DNA from: Bacillota bacterium
GTDB taxonomy: Bacteria > Bacillota_I > Bacilli_A > Acholeplasmatales > UBA5453
DNA length: 19,667 bases
Direction of reading: 5' to 3'
NCBI GenBank assembly: GCA_023436805.1
Contig: JAEZHT010000026.1
Coordinates: 1 to 19,667 of the forward strand
In this document: piece by piece, positions 6,551-15,753 of the stretch
Layout of the letters: each line of letters begins with the position of its first letter
Numbering within the stretch: position 1 is the first letter of the stretch
Program-made: the position numbers and the translations under genes
The notes under the pieces: model-generated
Told to the model about the DNA's origin: nothing
The model's database searches: none
What the model saw: only the letters and a program-made list of their open reading frames with translations

Positions 6551-7936
6551 ATGTTAGAAAAAAACAAGCTACAAATCTTATTAGAAGCAGCGCTACAAAC
6601 CGGTGCTGACTTCGCAGAAATCTTTTTAGAAGATACCGCATCCTCGGTGATCCGAGTCATGAATGGCGAAGTCACCTCCATTGATCGCGGCAATGTCTTC
6701 GGTGCGGGTGTGAGACTCATTCAAAACACCGATGAAGTGTATGGGTTTACCAATGAAGTATCTTATGATGCTATTTTGAATTTGGTTCAAAATTTGCGTG
6801 CTTCCTTTTCTGGATCACTACATAAAGCAGTACCTTTGGGTGAAGCCAAACCTTATGTGGATAACACCAAACGTCCAATGGAAAGTGTACCCGTCTCTGA
6901 AAAGACGGCTAAGCTTCAAAAATTATCCAACATCATCAAATCACATGACCCACGCATCGTTCAAGCAATTGCTCAATTGATTGAAACCAGACAAAAAGTT
7001 TGGGTAGCCAATTCAGAAGGCGTGTACCAAGATGATTTAAGAACGTACACACGCGTGGTGATGATGGCAGCATCCTCTGAAAACGGGTTGATGCAACAAG
7101 CATCGGAAGGTCCGGGTCGTTATATGGGATTTGAAATATTCGATGCCCTGGATTTAGAAACATTAGCGAAAGAAGTCGCGGTATCGAGTATCACGTTATT
7201 ATCCGCAGAAGACATGGTACCTCAAGTTATGCCAGTGGTATTACACAACGGCTTCGGTGGGGTTATTTTCCATGAAGCTTGTGGACACCCATTAGAAGCC
7301 ACAGCGGTTGCGAAAGGGCTATCCCCATTCGTTGGTAAGCTGGGTGAAAAGGTCGGTTCTGACAAGGTCACAGCCTATGATGATGGCGATGTTGAATCGG
7401 CTTGGGGTAGATTGTCCTTTGACGATGAAGGTAAGCAAACCCAAAAGAATCTACTCATTGAAAATGGCGTATTGAAGGGATATCTCATCGATTATCGAAA
7501 TGCTAGAAAGATGAAGATGACACCGACAGGATCAGGTCGTAGACAATCCTATAAGTTCTCACCAACCTCACGTATGAACTCCACCTATATCGCCCCAGGG
7601 ACAGATAAGTTTGAGGATATTATAAAAGATACCAAGTATGGATTATTTGCGAAAAAACTCGGTGGTGGTACCGTTGTACCTGCCACAGGTGAGTTTAATT
7701 TCGCGGTTCAAGAAGGCTATCTCATTGAAGATGGTAAACTCACGAAGCCAGTCAGAGGCGCGATGCTCATTGGTCAAGGTAAGGACGTTCTATTTAAGAT
7801 TGACCGTGTGGCTGACAACCTTGAATTTGGACAAGGCATGTGTGGGTCATTATCGGGTAGTATCCCAGTCGATGTGGGTCAACCAACCATCCGCGTGTCT
7901 TCAATGACCGTTGGTGGTGCAGGAGGTAAGAAATAA
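6551..7936 (+). CDS. tldD: Metalloprotease TldD
   Basis: A 461-residue cytosolic zinc peptidase subunit of the TldD/PmbA family. In characterised systems TldD and TldE (PmbA) form a heterodimer that degrades unfolded peptides and trims peptide natural products such as microcin B17. The zinc site is visible as HEACGH at residues 241-246, with Cys431 in GMCGSLSGS near the C-terminus as the likely further ligand. The N-terminal half carries the substrate-channel domain. Length is near that of the family (about 460-480). The gene directly overlaps pmbA (TAATG at 7934-7938), which implies translational coupling and equal production of the two subunits. No precursor peptide or modification enzyme is seen nearby, so a general proteolytic role is more likely than a dedicated maturation role. 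Confidence 0.95.
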   Translation: MLEKNKLQILLEAALQTGADFAEIFLEDTASSVIRVMNGEVTSIDRGNVFGAGVRLIQNTDEVYGFTNEVSYDAILNLVQNLRASFSGSLHKAVPLGEAKPYVDNTKRPMESVPVSEKTAKLQKLSNIIKSHDPRIVQAIAQLIETRQKVWVANSEGVYQDDLRTYTRVVMMAASSENGLMQQASEGPGRYMGFEIFDALDLETLAKEVAVSSITLLSAEDMVPQVMPVVLHNGFGGVIFHEACGHPLEATAVAKGLSPFVGKLGEKVGSDKVTAYDDGDVESAWGRLSFDDEGKQTQKNLLIENGVLKGYLIDYRNARKMKMTPTGSGRRQSYKFSPTSRMNSTYIAPGTDKFEDIIKDTKYGLFAKKLGGGTVVPATGEFNFAVQEGYLIEDGKLTKPVRGAMLIGQGKDVLFKIDRVADNLEFGQGMCGSLSGSIPVDVGQPTIRVSSMTVGGAGGKK

Positions 7937-9246
7937 TGTATCAATCGTGGTTAAAGCTTGGGTTAGACAAAGGTATTTCTGACCTTGAAATATATGCAGT
8001 AAAGAACCGTAGTTTAAAACTATCGGTCTATCAAAACAAATTGGACCAACACGTTCAAAGCCAAGTAACCTCGGTTACCATCCGTGGTATTTATAACAAT
8101 AAATTATCTACAGTCCGATTTGAAAACTTATCACAGATCAATGTAGATCAAATGCTTAATCAGTTGATTGAAAATGCCAAAGCACTCACCGTAGTAGAAC
8201 CAGCCATTATTTTTGAGGGTTCAAAAAGTTACCCAGTTGTCGAAGAGGACAAGTTTGATTTTACATCCGTACCAGTCACTGAAAAAATAGAACTCTTAAA
8301 ACAACTTGAACAAGGGATTCTTTCAAACCCATCGGTGGCTCAAGTTCAAACGACCCAATACCAAGAAGTCGAATCCGAAACGACATTGGTAAATTCTAAA
8401 GGATTAAACTTATCCCGTTTTCAATCCTATGCCTATGCTTACGCCATTGGTGTATTTAAAAAAGACGAATCGGATATCCAAACCGCCTATGACATCAAGT
8501 TAGCGAAGAAGTTCAGTGACTTTGATGTGGAAAAGATGATTCAAACAACCTTAGCGATGGGGTTAGCGAAATTGGGTGGGAAATCATTACCAACCAAAGC
8601 TTACCCAGTCATCTTCAGCAATGAAATGTTCTCTGACATCCTCAATGTATTTGGTAGTATTTTTTCTGGGGAAGCCGCTTTTAGAAATATGACTTCACTT
8701 AAGAATAAAGTAGGTGAAAAGATTTTTGACTCAAAGATCAATTTAGTCAATGACCCACTTCATAAAGAGGCTTTCTTCAAAGTACCATTCGATGATGAAG
8801 GTGTGGCATGTAGTCAACGATATGTGGTCAAAGAAGGTGTTTTCACAGGCTTCAACCATAACCTTAAAACAGCCAAAATTTTCAACACTGAACCTACCGG
8901 CAATGGCTTTGGTGGTGGCATCCAAATGTCAAACTTTGTGCTACAACCTGGAAATACTTCATTTGAAGACATGATTAAAGGCATTGAAGATGGTGTTTTA
9001 ATCACAGATTTGATTGGATTACATGCAGGGGTAAAAACCATCTCTGGCGAATTTTCTTTACAGGCCTCAGGTCAAAAGATTGAAAAAGGTAAAATTGCAC
9101 ACCCAGTGAAGATGATTGTGGTCTCAGGCAATTTCTTTGAGATGATGAATAAAGTCGTCACCCTAGGTAGCGATTTGAAGTTTAATTTATCCGGGGTTGC
9201 GAGCCCTTCAGTTTTAATTGAATCATTGATGATCAGTGGTGAATAA
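7936..9246 (+). CDS. pmbA: TldD partner PmbA/TldE
   Basis: A 436-residue homologue of TldD lacking the HExxxH zinc motif, as expected for the non-catalytic TldE/PmbA subunit. Recognisable parts are the N-terminal LGLDKGISDLEIYAVKNRSL segment, the central VFGSIFSGEAAFRNMTSL, and the C-terminal region with GLHAGVKTISGEFSLQASG. It closes the chamber in the TldD-TldE dimer. Its ATG shares one base with the tldD stop. It is the last gene of the two-gene operon, with a strong terminator six bases after its stop codon. Confidence 0.93.
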   Translation: MYQSWLKLGLDKGISDLEIYAVKNRSLKLSVYQNKLDQHVQSQVTSVTIRGIYNNKLSTVRFENLSQINVDQMLNQLIENAKALTVVEPAIIFEGSKSYPVVEEDKFDFTSVPVTEKIELLKQLEQGILSNPSVAQVQTTQYQEVESETTLVNSKGLNLSRFQSYAYAYAIGVFKKDESDIQTAYDIKLAKKFSDFDVEKMIQTTLAMGLAKLGGKSLPTKAYPVIFSNEMFSDILNVFGSIFSGEAAFRNMTSLKNKVGEKIFDSKINLVNDPLHKEAFFKVPFDDEGVACSQRYVVKEGVFTGFNHNLKTAKIFNTEPTGNGFGGGIQMSNFVLQPGNTSFEDMIKGIEDGVLITDLIGLHAGVKTISGEFSLQASGQKIEKGKIAHPVKMIVVSGNFFEMMNKVVTLGSDLKFNLSGVASPSVLIESLMISGE

Positions 9247-9251
9247 CACTT

Positions 9252-9288
9252 GAATTCCAATGTGAAAACGTTGGAATTCTTTCTTTTT
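9252..9288 (+). terminator. Terminator of the tldD-pmbA operon
   Basis: An 11-bp stem, GAATTCCAATG with CGTTGGAATTC (one T-G pair), loop TGAAAA, followed by TTTCTTTTT. Confidence 0.9.
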
Positions 9289-9407
9289 GTGTACGCTGGT
9301 GTGACCGATGATTTCATTCGTAAAAAGTGTAAAATACTAAAACCTACACAGTGCTGTCACAATCATTTCAAAAAATGGCCAGTTTTTCGATTAAATTTTT
9401 CAATAGT

Positions 9408-9429
9408 TATAATATTGATATGATATAAT
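9408..9429 (+). promoter_or_regulatory. Likely promoter of the c-di-GMP signalling operon
   Basis: Two TATAAT boxes lie at 9408-9413 and 9424-9429. The second is part of a perfect extended -10, TGATATAAT (9421-9429), which can work without a good -35. The first has only a poor -35 match (TTCGAT or TTTCGA, 17-18 bp upstream). The 245-base gap 9247-9491 otherwise holds the pmbA terminator and no gene that I can see. Confidence 0.55.
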
Positions 9430-9491
9430 GACGGTAATAAACCCAGATAGATTGTCAGTAAAAATCTCATAGAATAGTGTAAGGTACGTGT

Positions 9492-10568
9492 ATGGTAACA
9501 AAAATCCTCGTCGTCGATGACTCTTCAACAGATTTACTCATCATTCAAAATATGCTACGTGATTTCAATATCAAAGTCGCTCGAAATGGGCTAGAAGCGA
9601 TTCAAGTCATCGAGGCTGATGCAGACATTCACTTAGTCATTTTGGATTTGAACATGCCAATTATGGATGGATTCCAAGTGCTACAAATCCTCAAAGAAAC
9701 CCCTAAATACCATCACATTCGTGTGATCATTTTGACGAATATGGATGAAGTTGAAAACGAGATTAAAGGGTTGAGTTTAGGTGCAGTCGACTTTATACGT
9801 AAACCCATCAACCTATCTTCACTCAAGATTCGTATTGAGGTTCACAGTAAATTGTTGGAATTACAACAAGAAATCGAACATGCCAATCAAATACTCGACA
9901 TGCGTGTGGCTAAAGCGACCGAAGAACTGGTTGTTACGAGAGATATCACAATTCACGCCTTGGTGGGTTTGATTGAAGCACGTAACTTTGAATCCTATAA
10001 TCATATCATGCGTACGCAACAAATGATGTCTTGTTTATGTAATCATTTAGCAACCAAAATCCAATATGAAGACATTTTAACCCCTGATTATATCCGTCTA
10101 CTGGTAAACACTTCCCCGCTGCATGACATCGGTAAAGTAGCCATTCCAGACAGTATTTTACTCAAACCAGGTCGTTTGACCCCTGAAGAATTTGACATCA
10201 TGAAAAAGCATGTGGAATATGGGGTGGCGGCACTCAAAAAAGAATTAAATCCAAACGTTGAAATTCCAGCATTTATTCAAACAGCCCTCGAAATCGTGGG
10301 TTATCACCATGAAAAATACGATGGGTCTGGCTATCCAAATCATTTAACAGGTGAAAACATACCACTGCCTGGTCGTTTGATGGCCATCATCGATGTGTTT
10401 GATGCTTTGATCAACGAACGTGTTTATAAGAAAGCTTATAGTGTTGAAAAATCCACCCAAATCATCAAAGAGGGCATCGGTAAACACTTTGACCCCGTCA
10501 TCGCGACTGGTTTCCTTGAAATCATCGATGATATTGTCACCATCAACAAACGTTACACACAATCTTAA
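9492..10568 (+). CDS. Response regulator with HD-GYP c-di-GMP phosphodiesterase domain
   Basis: A 358-residue cytosolic protein. Residues 1-115 are a CheY-like receiver with acidic pair Asp9-Asp10, phosphoacceptor Asp52 (VILDLNMP), Thr82 and Lys104. A coiled-coil linker spans about 115-150. Residues about 150-355 form an HD-GYP domain: HDIGK with His211-Asp212, HH at 272-273, and DGSGYP with the GYP triplet at 280-282. HD-GYP enzymes hydrolyse c-di-GMP to pGpG or GMP, so phosphorylation at Asp52 would control c-di-GMP breakdown. It is the first gene of a tight operon with a hybrid kinase, a binding lipoprotein and a diguanylate cyclase; the HPt domain of that kinase is the natural phosphodonor (inference). 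The ribosome site (TAAGG) is weak. Confidence 0.92.
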   Translation: MVTKILVVDDSSTDLLIIQNMLRDFNIKVARNGLEAIQVIEADADIHLVILDLNMPIMDGFQVLQILKETPKYHHIRVIILTNMDEVENEIKGLSLGAVDFIRKPINLSSLKIRIEVHSKLLELQQEIEHANQILDMRVAKATEELVVTRDITIHALVGLIEARNFESYNHIMRTQQMMSCLCNHLATKIQYEDILTPDYIRLLVNTSPLHDIGKVAIPDSILLKPGRLTPEEFDIMKKHVEYGVAALKKELNPNVEIPAFIQTALEIVGYHHEKYDGSGYPNHLTGENIPLPGRLMAIIDVFDALINERVYKKAYSVEKSTQIIKEGIGKHFDPVIATGFLEIIDDIVTINKRYTQS

Positions 10569-10583
10569 TCGAGGTGAATGTCA

Positions 10584-13481
10584 ATGAAAAAACTTTTCAT
10601 CGGTTTACTACTTTGTGGATTACTACTTACCTTGCCTCGTGTGCAAAGTTATGCTGCCACGACGATCTCATTGACACCCCTTGAACAACAATACATACAA
10701 GATCATCCGATATTGACTTTGGGCGTAGACCCAGAGTTTGTTCCATTTGAATTCATCGAAAATGGTGAGTATAAAGGGATTGCTTCAGATTACATCAAAA
10801 TCATTGAAGAACGCACAGGCATCGACTTTCAAGTTGTACCAAATCTAACATGGTCACAGGCTTATTTTCAAGCCCTTGAAGGCAACATCGATGTGTTACC
10901 TGCCATTTCTAAAACCGTAGCGAGGGAAGAATTCTTCCTTTTTTCAAATATGTATTATGAGATTAGACGTGTCATTGTAACAAGAAATAACAACACTGAA
11001 ATTAAAGGCATATCGGATTTATACGGTAAAACGGTTGCTGTTCAGATCAACAGTTCACACCATACTTTTTTATTGGAATACCCTCAAATCAATTTGAGTT
11101 TATACAATACAGTTGGGCAAGCATTGACTGCGGTTTCAGATGGCAGTGAGATTGCTTTTGTAGGCAATCTAGCCACATCCGATTATTTGATTAAATCGAA
11201 TGGCCTCACCAACCTAAGATTTTCAGCCTTACCATCAGCATCACCGATTGGATTACATTTCGCAGTACAAAAAGACAATGTGGTTTTAATCTCTATTATC
11301 AATAAGGCACTAGCCTCGATTACTGCAGCTGAAAAAGTAGAAATCCATGCCCGCTGGGTAACCGTCGATACCGCCACGCCAACCGATTATGGTCCACTCA
11401 TCCAAAGTTTATTGGGTGGTTTGGCGTTTATTCTCGTCGCCGGTGCCATCAGTGCATTTTGGATTGTCAGATTGAAAAAAGAAGTATTGATTCGAAAACA
11501 AACAGCAATTGAACTGGAAAAAGCAAAAACGATTGCTGAAGAAGCCAATCTGGTTAAATCCTCATTCATGGCCAGAATGTCTCATGAAATTAGAACCCCC
11601 CTCAATGCCATCATTGGGTTATCATTTATCCTAAAGAAAACCAAGATATCGATGACACAACGGATGTATATCGAAAGAATTACACAAGCCTCATCCAATA
11701 TGTTGTCATTGATCAATGATATTTTGGATTACTCAAAAATCGAAGCATCCAAAATTGAATTAGAAAACATCTCATTTAGTTTAGACCAAGTTGTTCATAA
11801 CTTGATGAGTATTCTCGCCATCAAGCTTGAAGATAAAGGGTTGGGATTTAGATTTTCTAAGGATTCTACCATTCCAACGTATTTCTTTGGTGATCCAAAA
11901 CGGTTGGAACAAATCCTTTTAAATCTCTTGAATAACGCCATTAAATTTACCGATCAAGGTGAAGTGGTATTTGAAATTCATGAAACAGCCAAAGAGGGTT
12001 TACATCACCACTTAACCTTAACAATTAAAGATACCGGCATCGGTATGTCTAAATCCACCCTCGAAGGGTTGTTCACCCCGTTTAAACAAGCCGATTCCAG
12101 CATCAATCGTCGATTTGGTGGGTCTGGTTTAGGCCTGTCTATTGTCAAACATTTGGTCGAATTGATGGGTGGAGAGATTCAAGTCTTTAGTACAGAACAT
12201 GAAGGTTCGACCTTTGTTATTAAACTTTCATTGAAAGCCGATGTTGAAAAGGAAAAAGCCATGAAAGCAGATGCCACAGCGGACTTCTTTAAAAACATTC
12301 GCGTCTTGGTTTTAGATAAGAGCACATCCTCATTGAACATGATTGAAACGTATTTGCATTCATTTGGTATCGATTGTGAGCTGACAACCTCATCGAATGC
12401 AGCCATGGCTTTACTCGAAAAAGCCAATGGCCAAATGAAATCGCCTTATGATTTATTCATTTTAGATTATGAGACACCAACTGAACACGGATTGGAATTC
12501 ATAACCAAGTTATCAACCCAATCCAATCTTCAAAAGATGCCTAAAGTCATGATGGTGTTACCGATGCAACGCACCGATTTGTTTGACCAACTCGACAATC
12601 AAAATATCGATAGTGCGATTGGTAAACCAGTCATTTCAAGTATCTTACATAATGCCATCTTAGAATTGTTTGTCCACCGTGCTGTAGAAGCCACCGATAT
12701 TGAAACCGAAGATGCATCAAAAACCATGGAAAAATTAGGCAAAACTGTGTTGGTTGTGGATGACAATAGTACCAATCAGTTGATTGCGAAACTGTTATTA
12801 GAACAATCCGGGTTTGATGTTTTAACAGCCAATGACGGGAAAGAAGCTGTAGATTTGTATGCGAAGAGATCAACAGACATCGATATCATTCTCATGGATA
12901 TCCATATGCCGATGATGAATGGTTATGAAGCATCTACCAAAATCAAACAAATGGTACCAAGTGCTTTAATTGTCGCGATGACTGCGGAGGTTACCACTGG
13001 TGTGAAAGAAGCCTGTATCGCTGCAGGCATGGACCACTATATATCTAAACCATTTGAACCAGAAAATTTTGTTAAAACCATCGTTTCTTTACTTAAGACA
13101 AAACAACCCGATGTGAAGCCGGTTCAAGCCATGGTTAACTTTCAAAAAGGCATTCAACAAATGGGTGATAATGCAGATTTGTATGGTTTGGTTGTGAGAG
13201 AATATTACAAGGAAAATCTAAATACATTGGATGCGTTGATTCAGGTGATTGAGAGTCAATCATTCACAGAAGCACGCCAAATTTTGCATAAAATGAAAGG
13301 CAGTACGAGCGGTATTGGTGCAGATCTGTTATTGAATAAAATAACGGAACTACAAAAAGCCATTGGCGATCAAAATCAATCTCAAATTCTAACGGTTTTA
13401 GATTCATTTAAATCGGTATACAATCAAACCATGACTTATATCGACAAACATTATCCAAATGGTGAGGTATCTAAGACATGA
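10584..13481 (+). CDS. Unorthodox hybrid sensor histidine kinase (SBP-TM-HisKA-HATPase-REC-REC-HPt)
   Basis: About 965 residues. GAGGTGA (10571-10577) abuts an ATG at 10578 but sits 6 bases before the ATG at 10584, so I prefer 10584. A signal sequence (MKKLFIGLLLCGLLL) precedes an extracellular family-3 solute-binding domain (about 30-265), a membrane helix (about 272-296), a short coiled coil, HisKA with phospho-His334 in MSHEIRTPLN, and HATPase_c with N450-N451, DTGIGM (483) and GGSGLG (512). Receiver 1 (Asp628) looks degenerate: its acidic pair reads DK and the usual Thr/Ser position is in VLPM. Receiver 2 is intact (VVDDN, Asp772, AMTA, KPF). The C-terminal HPt carries His902 in HKMKGS. 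This is a BvgS/EvgS-like phosphorelay kinase. It overlaps the following lipoprotein gene by ATGA, suggesting a joint sensor. Confidence 0.93.
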   Translation: MKKLFIGLLLCGLLLTLPRVQSYAATTISLTPLEQQYIQDHPILTLGVDPEFVPFEFIENGEYKGIASDYIKIIEERTGIDFQVVPNLTWSQAYFQALEGNIDVLPAISKTVAREEFFLFSNMYYEIRRVIVTRNNNTEIKGISDLYGKTVAVQINSSHHTFLLEYPQINLSLYNTVGQALTAVSDGSEIAFVGNLATSDYLIKSNGLTNLRFSALPSASPIGLHFAVQKDNVVLISIINKALASITAAEKVEIHARWVTVDTATPTDYGPLIQSLLGGLAFILVAGAISAFWIVRLKKEVLIRKQTAIELEKAKTIAEEANLVKSSFMARMSHEIRTPLNAIIGLSFILKKTKISMTQRMYIERITQASSNMLSLINDILDYSKIEASKIELENISFSLDQVVHNLMSILAIKLEDKGLGFRFSKDSTIPTYFFGDPKRLEQILLNLLNNAIKFTDQGEVVFEIHETAKEGLHHHLTLTIKDTGIGMSKSTLEGLFTPFKQADSSINRRFGGSGLGLSIVKHLVELMGGEIQVFSTEHEGSTFVIKLSLKADVEKEKAMKADATADFFKNIRVLVLDKSTSSLNMIETYLHSFGIDCELTTSSNAAMALLEKANGQMKSPYDLFILDYETPTEHGLEFITKLSTQSNLQKMPKVMMVLPMQRTDLFDQLDNQNIDSAIGKPVISSILHNAILELFVHRAVEATDIETEDASKTMEKLGKTVLVVDDNSTNQLIAKLLLEQSGFDVLTANDGKEAVDLYAKRSTDIDIILMDIHMPMMNGYEASTKIKQMVPSALIVAMTAEVTTGVKEACIAAGMDHYISKPFEPENFVKTIVSLLKTKQPDVKPVQAMVNFQKGIQQMGDNADLYGLVVREYYKENLNTLDALIQVIESQSFTEARQILHKMKGSTSGIGADLLLNKITELQKAIGDQNQSQILTVLDSFKSVYNQTMTYIDKHYPNGEVSKT

Positions 13482-14770
13482 GAAAAAAGGGATGGCTGAT
13501 TTTAATTCTATCGTGCTTGGTTTTATTGGGTGGTTGTAAAAAAAACCAGACTACATCCAAGACATTGACGATTGTTTTATCGGGCCTTCAACAACCTAAT
13601 GAGAAAACATTTTTTAGAACCTTTGTCAGGTTATTTGAAGCCGAACATGGGATTAAAGTGGATGTGATTTATGAATCACCTGATGTACTATTCACAAACA
13701 TCGATCAACAATATAAAAACAATGCGGTGACGACCGATGTCATCATGGTGGATTCCGCTCGCATGAGCCAGTATTTAACCTCCAATTATTTGGTCGACCT
13801 AGATTGGCTGGATTTAGAAACCGATCGTACATTTACAACGATGTTCGATGCTTATACCCATCTCGGTGGATATCGATATTTCGCACCGATATCGATGGAT
13901 GTGTATTTGACATTATTCAATAAAGAGGCATTACCATATATACCGCCAACGGTCGAAGTCACGAAGAATGACGCAGATGAAATTATTAGAGTAAACCGCA
14001 TTTCGTGGCAAGACCTCGCCATTTGGGCGAAAACGATAAAAACAGAAACCGGTACGGCTCGTTTCGGATTTCCCTACGGTAATGTCAGTTCACAATTGAT
14101 TTATTCCATCACGGGCATGGGTCTTTCAATGGGGGAACATACATTACCAGCTTTTTCGGATGAAGGCGCTGTGCGTGCTTGGGCTTACTTATTAGACTTA
14201 AAACAAACAGGGGCACTGGCCTATGGTCCCGCATTTGCGGGTTTAACTCAACCTACAGAATTATTAAATGCGAATCAACTATGGATGAGTTTTGGTCATA
14301 TGGGTCCATTAGGCAGTTCATATAATACAAGCCCAAATAAATACGTTTTAGGACCGATACCCATCGATGAAACCTCAGAACACGGTGGGACAACTGCCGG
14401 TGCCTGGGGTTATGGTATTATTAAAAATTCAAAGAATCAAGCAGCTGCTCGTGCATGGGTAAAGTTCATTACAGACCCCGAAATTAATTATCTTTATTGT
14501 TCAGGTTTAGGTGGTGTGATTTCGCCCATTAAAGAAGTCATTAATCACTTAGGTGCATCCAACACAGATCAGATTATGCGTATGGGGTTGCTTATGCTAG
14601 ACCAGACCATCCATGTTAAAGTTGTAAACACCAGTGCATATAGCGATTGGAATGCAGTAAAATTGTTATATAATAGCCTATATCAAAAATTACTGGATGA
14701 TGAGTTAATAGATTCGACAACATTTCATCAATACCAGGTACAACTAAACACATTGAAAAAAACACCATAG
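13478..14770 (+). CDS. Family-1 extracellular solute-binding lipoprotein
   Basis: A 430-residue lipoprotein with signal peptide and lipobox LLGGC (Cys20), so it is tethered to the outer face of the membrane. The mature part resembles family-1 sugar-type ABC binding proteins: LTIVLSGLQQPNEKTFF, EAEHGIKVDVIYE, a DVIMVD strand, FAPISMDVYLTLFNKEAL, and the C-terminal GAWGYGIIKNSKNQAAARAWVKFIT segment. No permease or ATPase gene is adjacent. The gene overlaps the kinase gene by 4 bases (ATGA) and lies 11 bases before a diguanylate cyclase, so it more likely presents a ligand to the kinase than feeds a transporter (inference). It could still serve transporter subunits encoded elsewhere. The ligand is unknown; a carbohydrate is the family default. 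The gene ends with TAG. Confidence 0.88.
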   Translation: MRKKGWLILILSCLVLLGGCKKNQTTSKTLTIVLSGLQQPNEKTFFRTFVRLFEAEHGIKVDVIYESPDVLFTNIDQQYKNNAVTTDVIMVDSARMSQYLTSNYLVDLDWLDLETDRTFTTMFDAYTHLGGYRYFAPISMDVYLTLFNKEALPYIPPTVEVTKNDADEIIRVNRISWQDLAIWAKTIKTETGTARFGFPYGNVSSQLIYSITGMGLSMGEHTLPAFSDEGAVRAWAYLLDLKQTGALAYGPAFAGLTQPTELLNANQLWMSFGHMGPLGSSYNTSPNKYVLGPIPIDETSEHGGTTAGAWGYGIIKNSKNQAAARAWVKFITDPEINYLYCSGLGGVISPIKEVINHLGASNTDQIMRMGLLMLDQTIHVKVVNTSAYSDWNAVKLLYNSLYQKLLDDELIDSTTFHQYQVQLNTLKKTP

Positions 14771-14781
14771 GAGGTATCTAA

Positions 14782-15729
14782 ATGAGTATTTCGATCCATG
14801 AAATCAAAACATATGCCAACTTTGATCAATTGGCGAGTGATGTTTTATCGCTTGCAAAGGAAATATTGCCTGACAAATTCATTTACATTAACTCATTAGC
14901 AGACAACCGACAAGTAACCCTCAAAATATCTGAAAAACACCCACTCATTCCACTGTATGAAGGATTATCCATTCATATTGAAGAAGGGCTCTGTAATCGT
15001 GTAGATTTTATATCGAAAAAACCACTCATATACGAAGACATCTCAAAGGAAAATGATTTGGATAATTTTAAGGAAATTTTGAGAAGCGTCAATATTCAGG
15101 CTTATATGGGTATCCCAATCACACTCGATACCGGAGAGCGTTTTGGTACTTTATGTGTTGCCCACCATCAACCCACCCATTTTGATGAAAAAAGTGTGAA
15201 ATTGATGGAAAAAATTGCTCGAATGTTTTCCTATTATCTAGAAGTTGAACACATCGCTTACATCGATCCACTCACCAAAGTGTTCAATAGACAGTATTTA
15301 CGTAGATTCTTTAGCCAATTTAAGAGCACACATGGTGCGATGTATTTCATCGATTTGGATGGATTTAAAAAAGTGAATGACACCCATGGACACGATATTG
15401 GAGATCAAATCCTAAGTGAAATGGGCAAAAAATTATATGACTTTACTGCAGATTGTGAAATTGCATATCCGATTCGATTAGGGGGGGATGAGTTCCTGGT
15501 TTGTGTACCCAATCAATCTAGACAATACGATATTGATTTATATGCAAAAAAGATGTTGAATATGTGCTCATCATGGCATACCAACATTGAAAAATTACAG
15601 CTTTCCGCAAGTATTGGTGTCGCAACTTATCAAGACGATACCAATCTCGATGCCCTCTTGAAAAATGCAGATCAAGCATTGTATGTAGCAAAATCAAGGG
15701 GTAAGAATACATACCATGTATATAGATAA
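14782..15729 (+). CDS. GAF-GGDEF diguanylate cyclase (operon copy)
   Basis: A 315-residue soluble protein with no membrane helix. Residues about 8-155 are a GAF sensor domain (GIPITLDTGERFGTLCVAH is the typical core). Residues about 160-315 are a GGDEF domain with an intact active site RLGGDEF (GGDEF at 234-238), metal-binding FIDLDGFKKVND, and GHDIGD. The family joins two GTP to c-di-GMP. The autoinhibitory RxxD motif expected just before the active site is absent (the stretch reads CEIA), so product inhibition by that route is unlikely. A strong AGGAGG site overlaps the stop codon of the preceding lipoprotein gene. It is the last gene of the signalling operon and opposes the HD-GYP enzyme encoded by the first. 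A close paralogue lies at 16922-17887. Confidence 0.93.
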   Translation: MSISIHEIKTYANFDQLASDVLSLAKEILPDKFIYINSLADNRQVTLKISEKHPLIPLYEGLSIHIEEGLCNRVDFISKKPLIYEDISKENDLDNFKEILRSVNIQAYMGIPITLDTGERFGTLCVAHHQPTHFDEKSVKLMEKIARMFSYYLEVEHIAYIDPLTKVFNRQYLRRFFSQFKSTHGAMYFIDLDGFKKVNDTHGHDIGDQILSEMGKKLYDFTADCEIAYPIRLGGDEFLVCVPNQSRQYDIDLYAKKMLNMCSSWHTNIEKLQLSASIGVATYQDDTNLDALLKNADQALYVAKSRGKNTYHVYR

Positions 15730-15753
15730 AACGGCCTAATAAGCCGTTTTATT
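15728..15753. terminator. Bidirectional terminator after the signalling operon
   Basis: Stem AAAACGGC with GCCGTTTT (8 bp), 7-nt loop, followed by ATTCTT on the plus strand. On the minus strand the same stem ends in TTTT. It sits between the cyclase stop and the convergent ASCH gene stop. Confidence 0.8.

Noticed and set aside
10578..10583. ATG at 10578 as kinase start
   Set aside because: The ribosome site GAGGTGA ends at 10577, leaving no spacing; the ATG at 10584 has 6 bases and begins a normal signal peptide.
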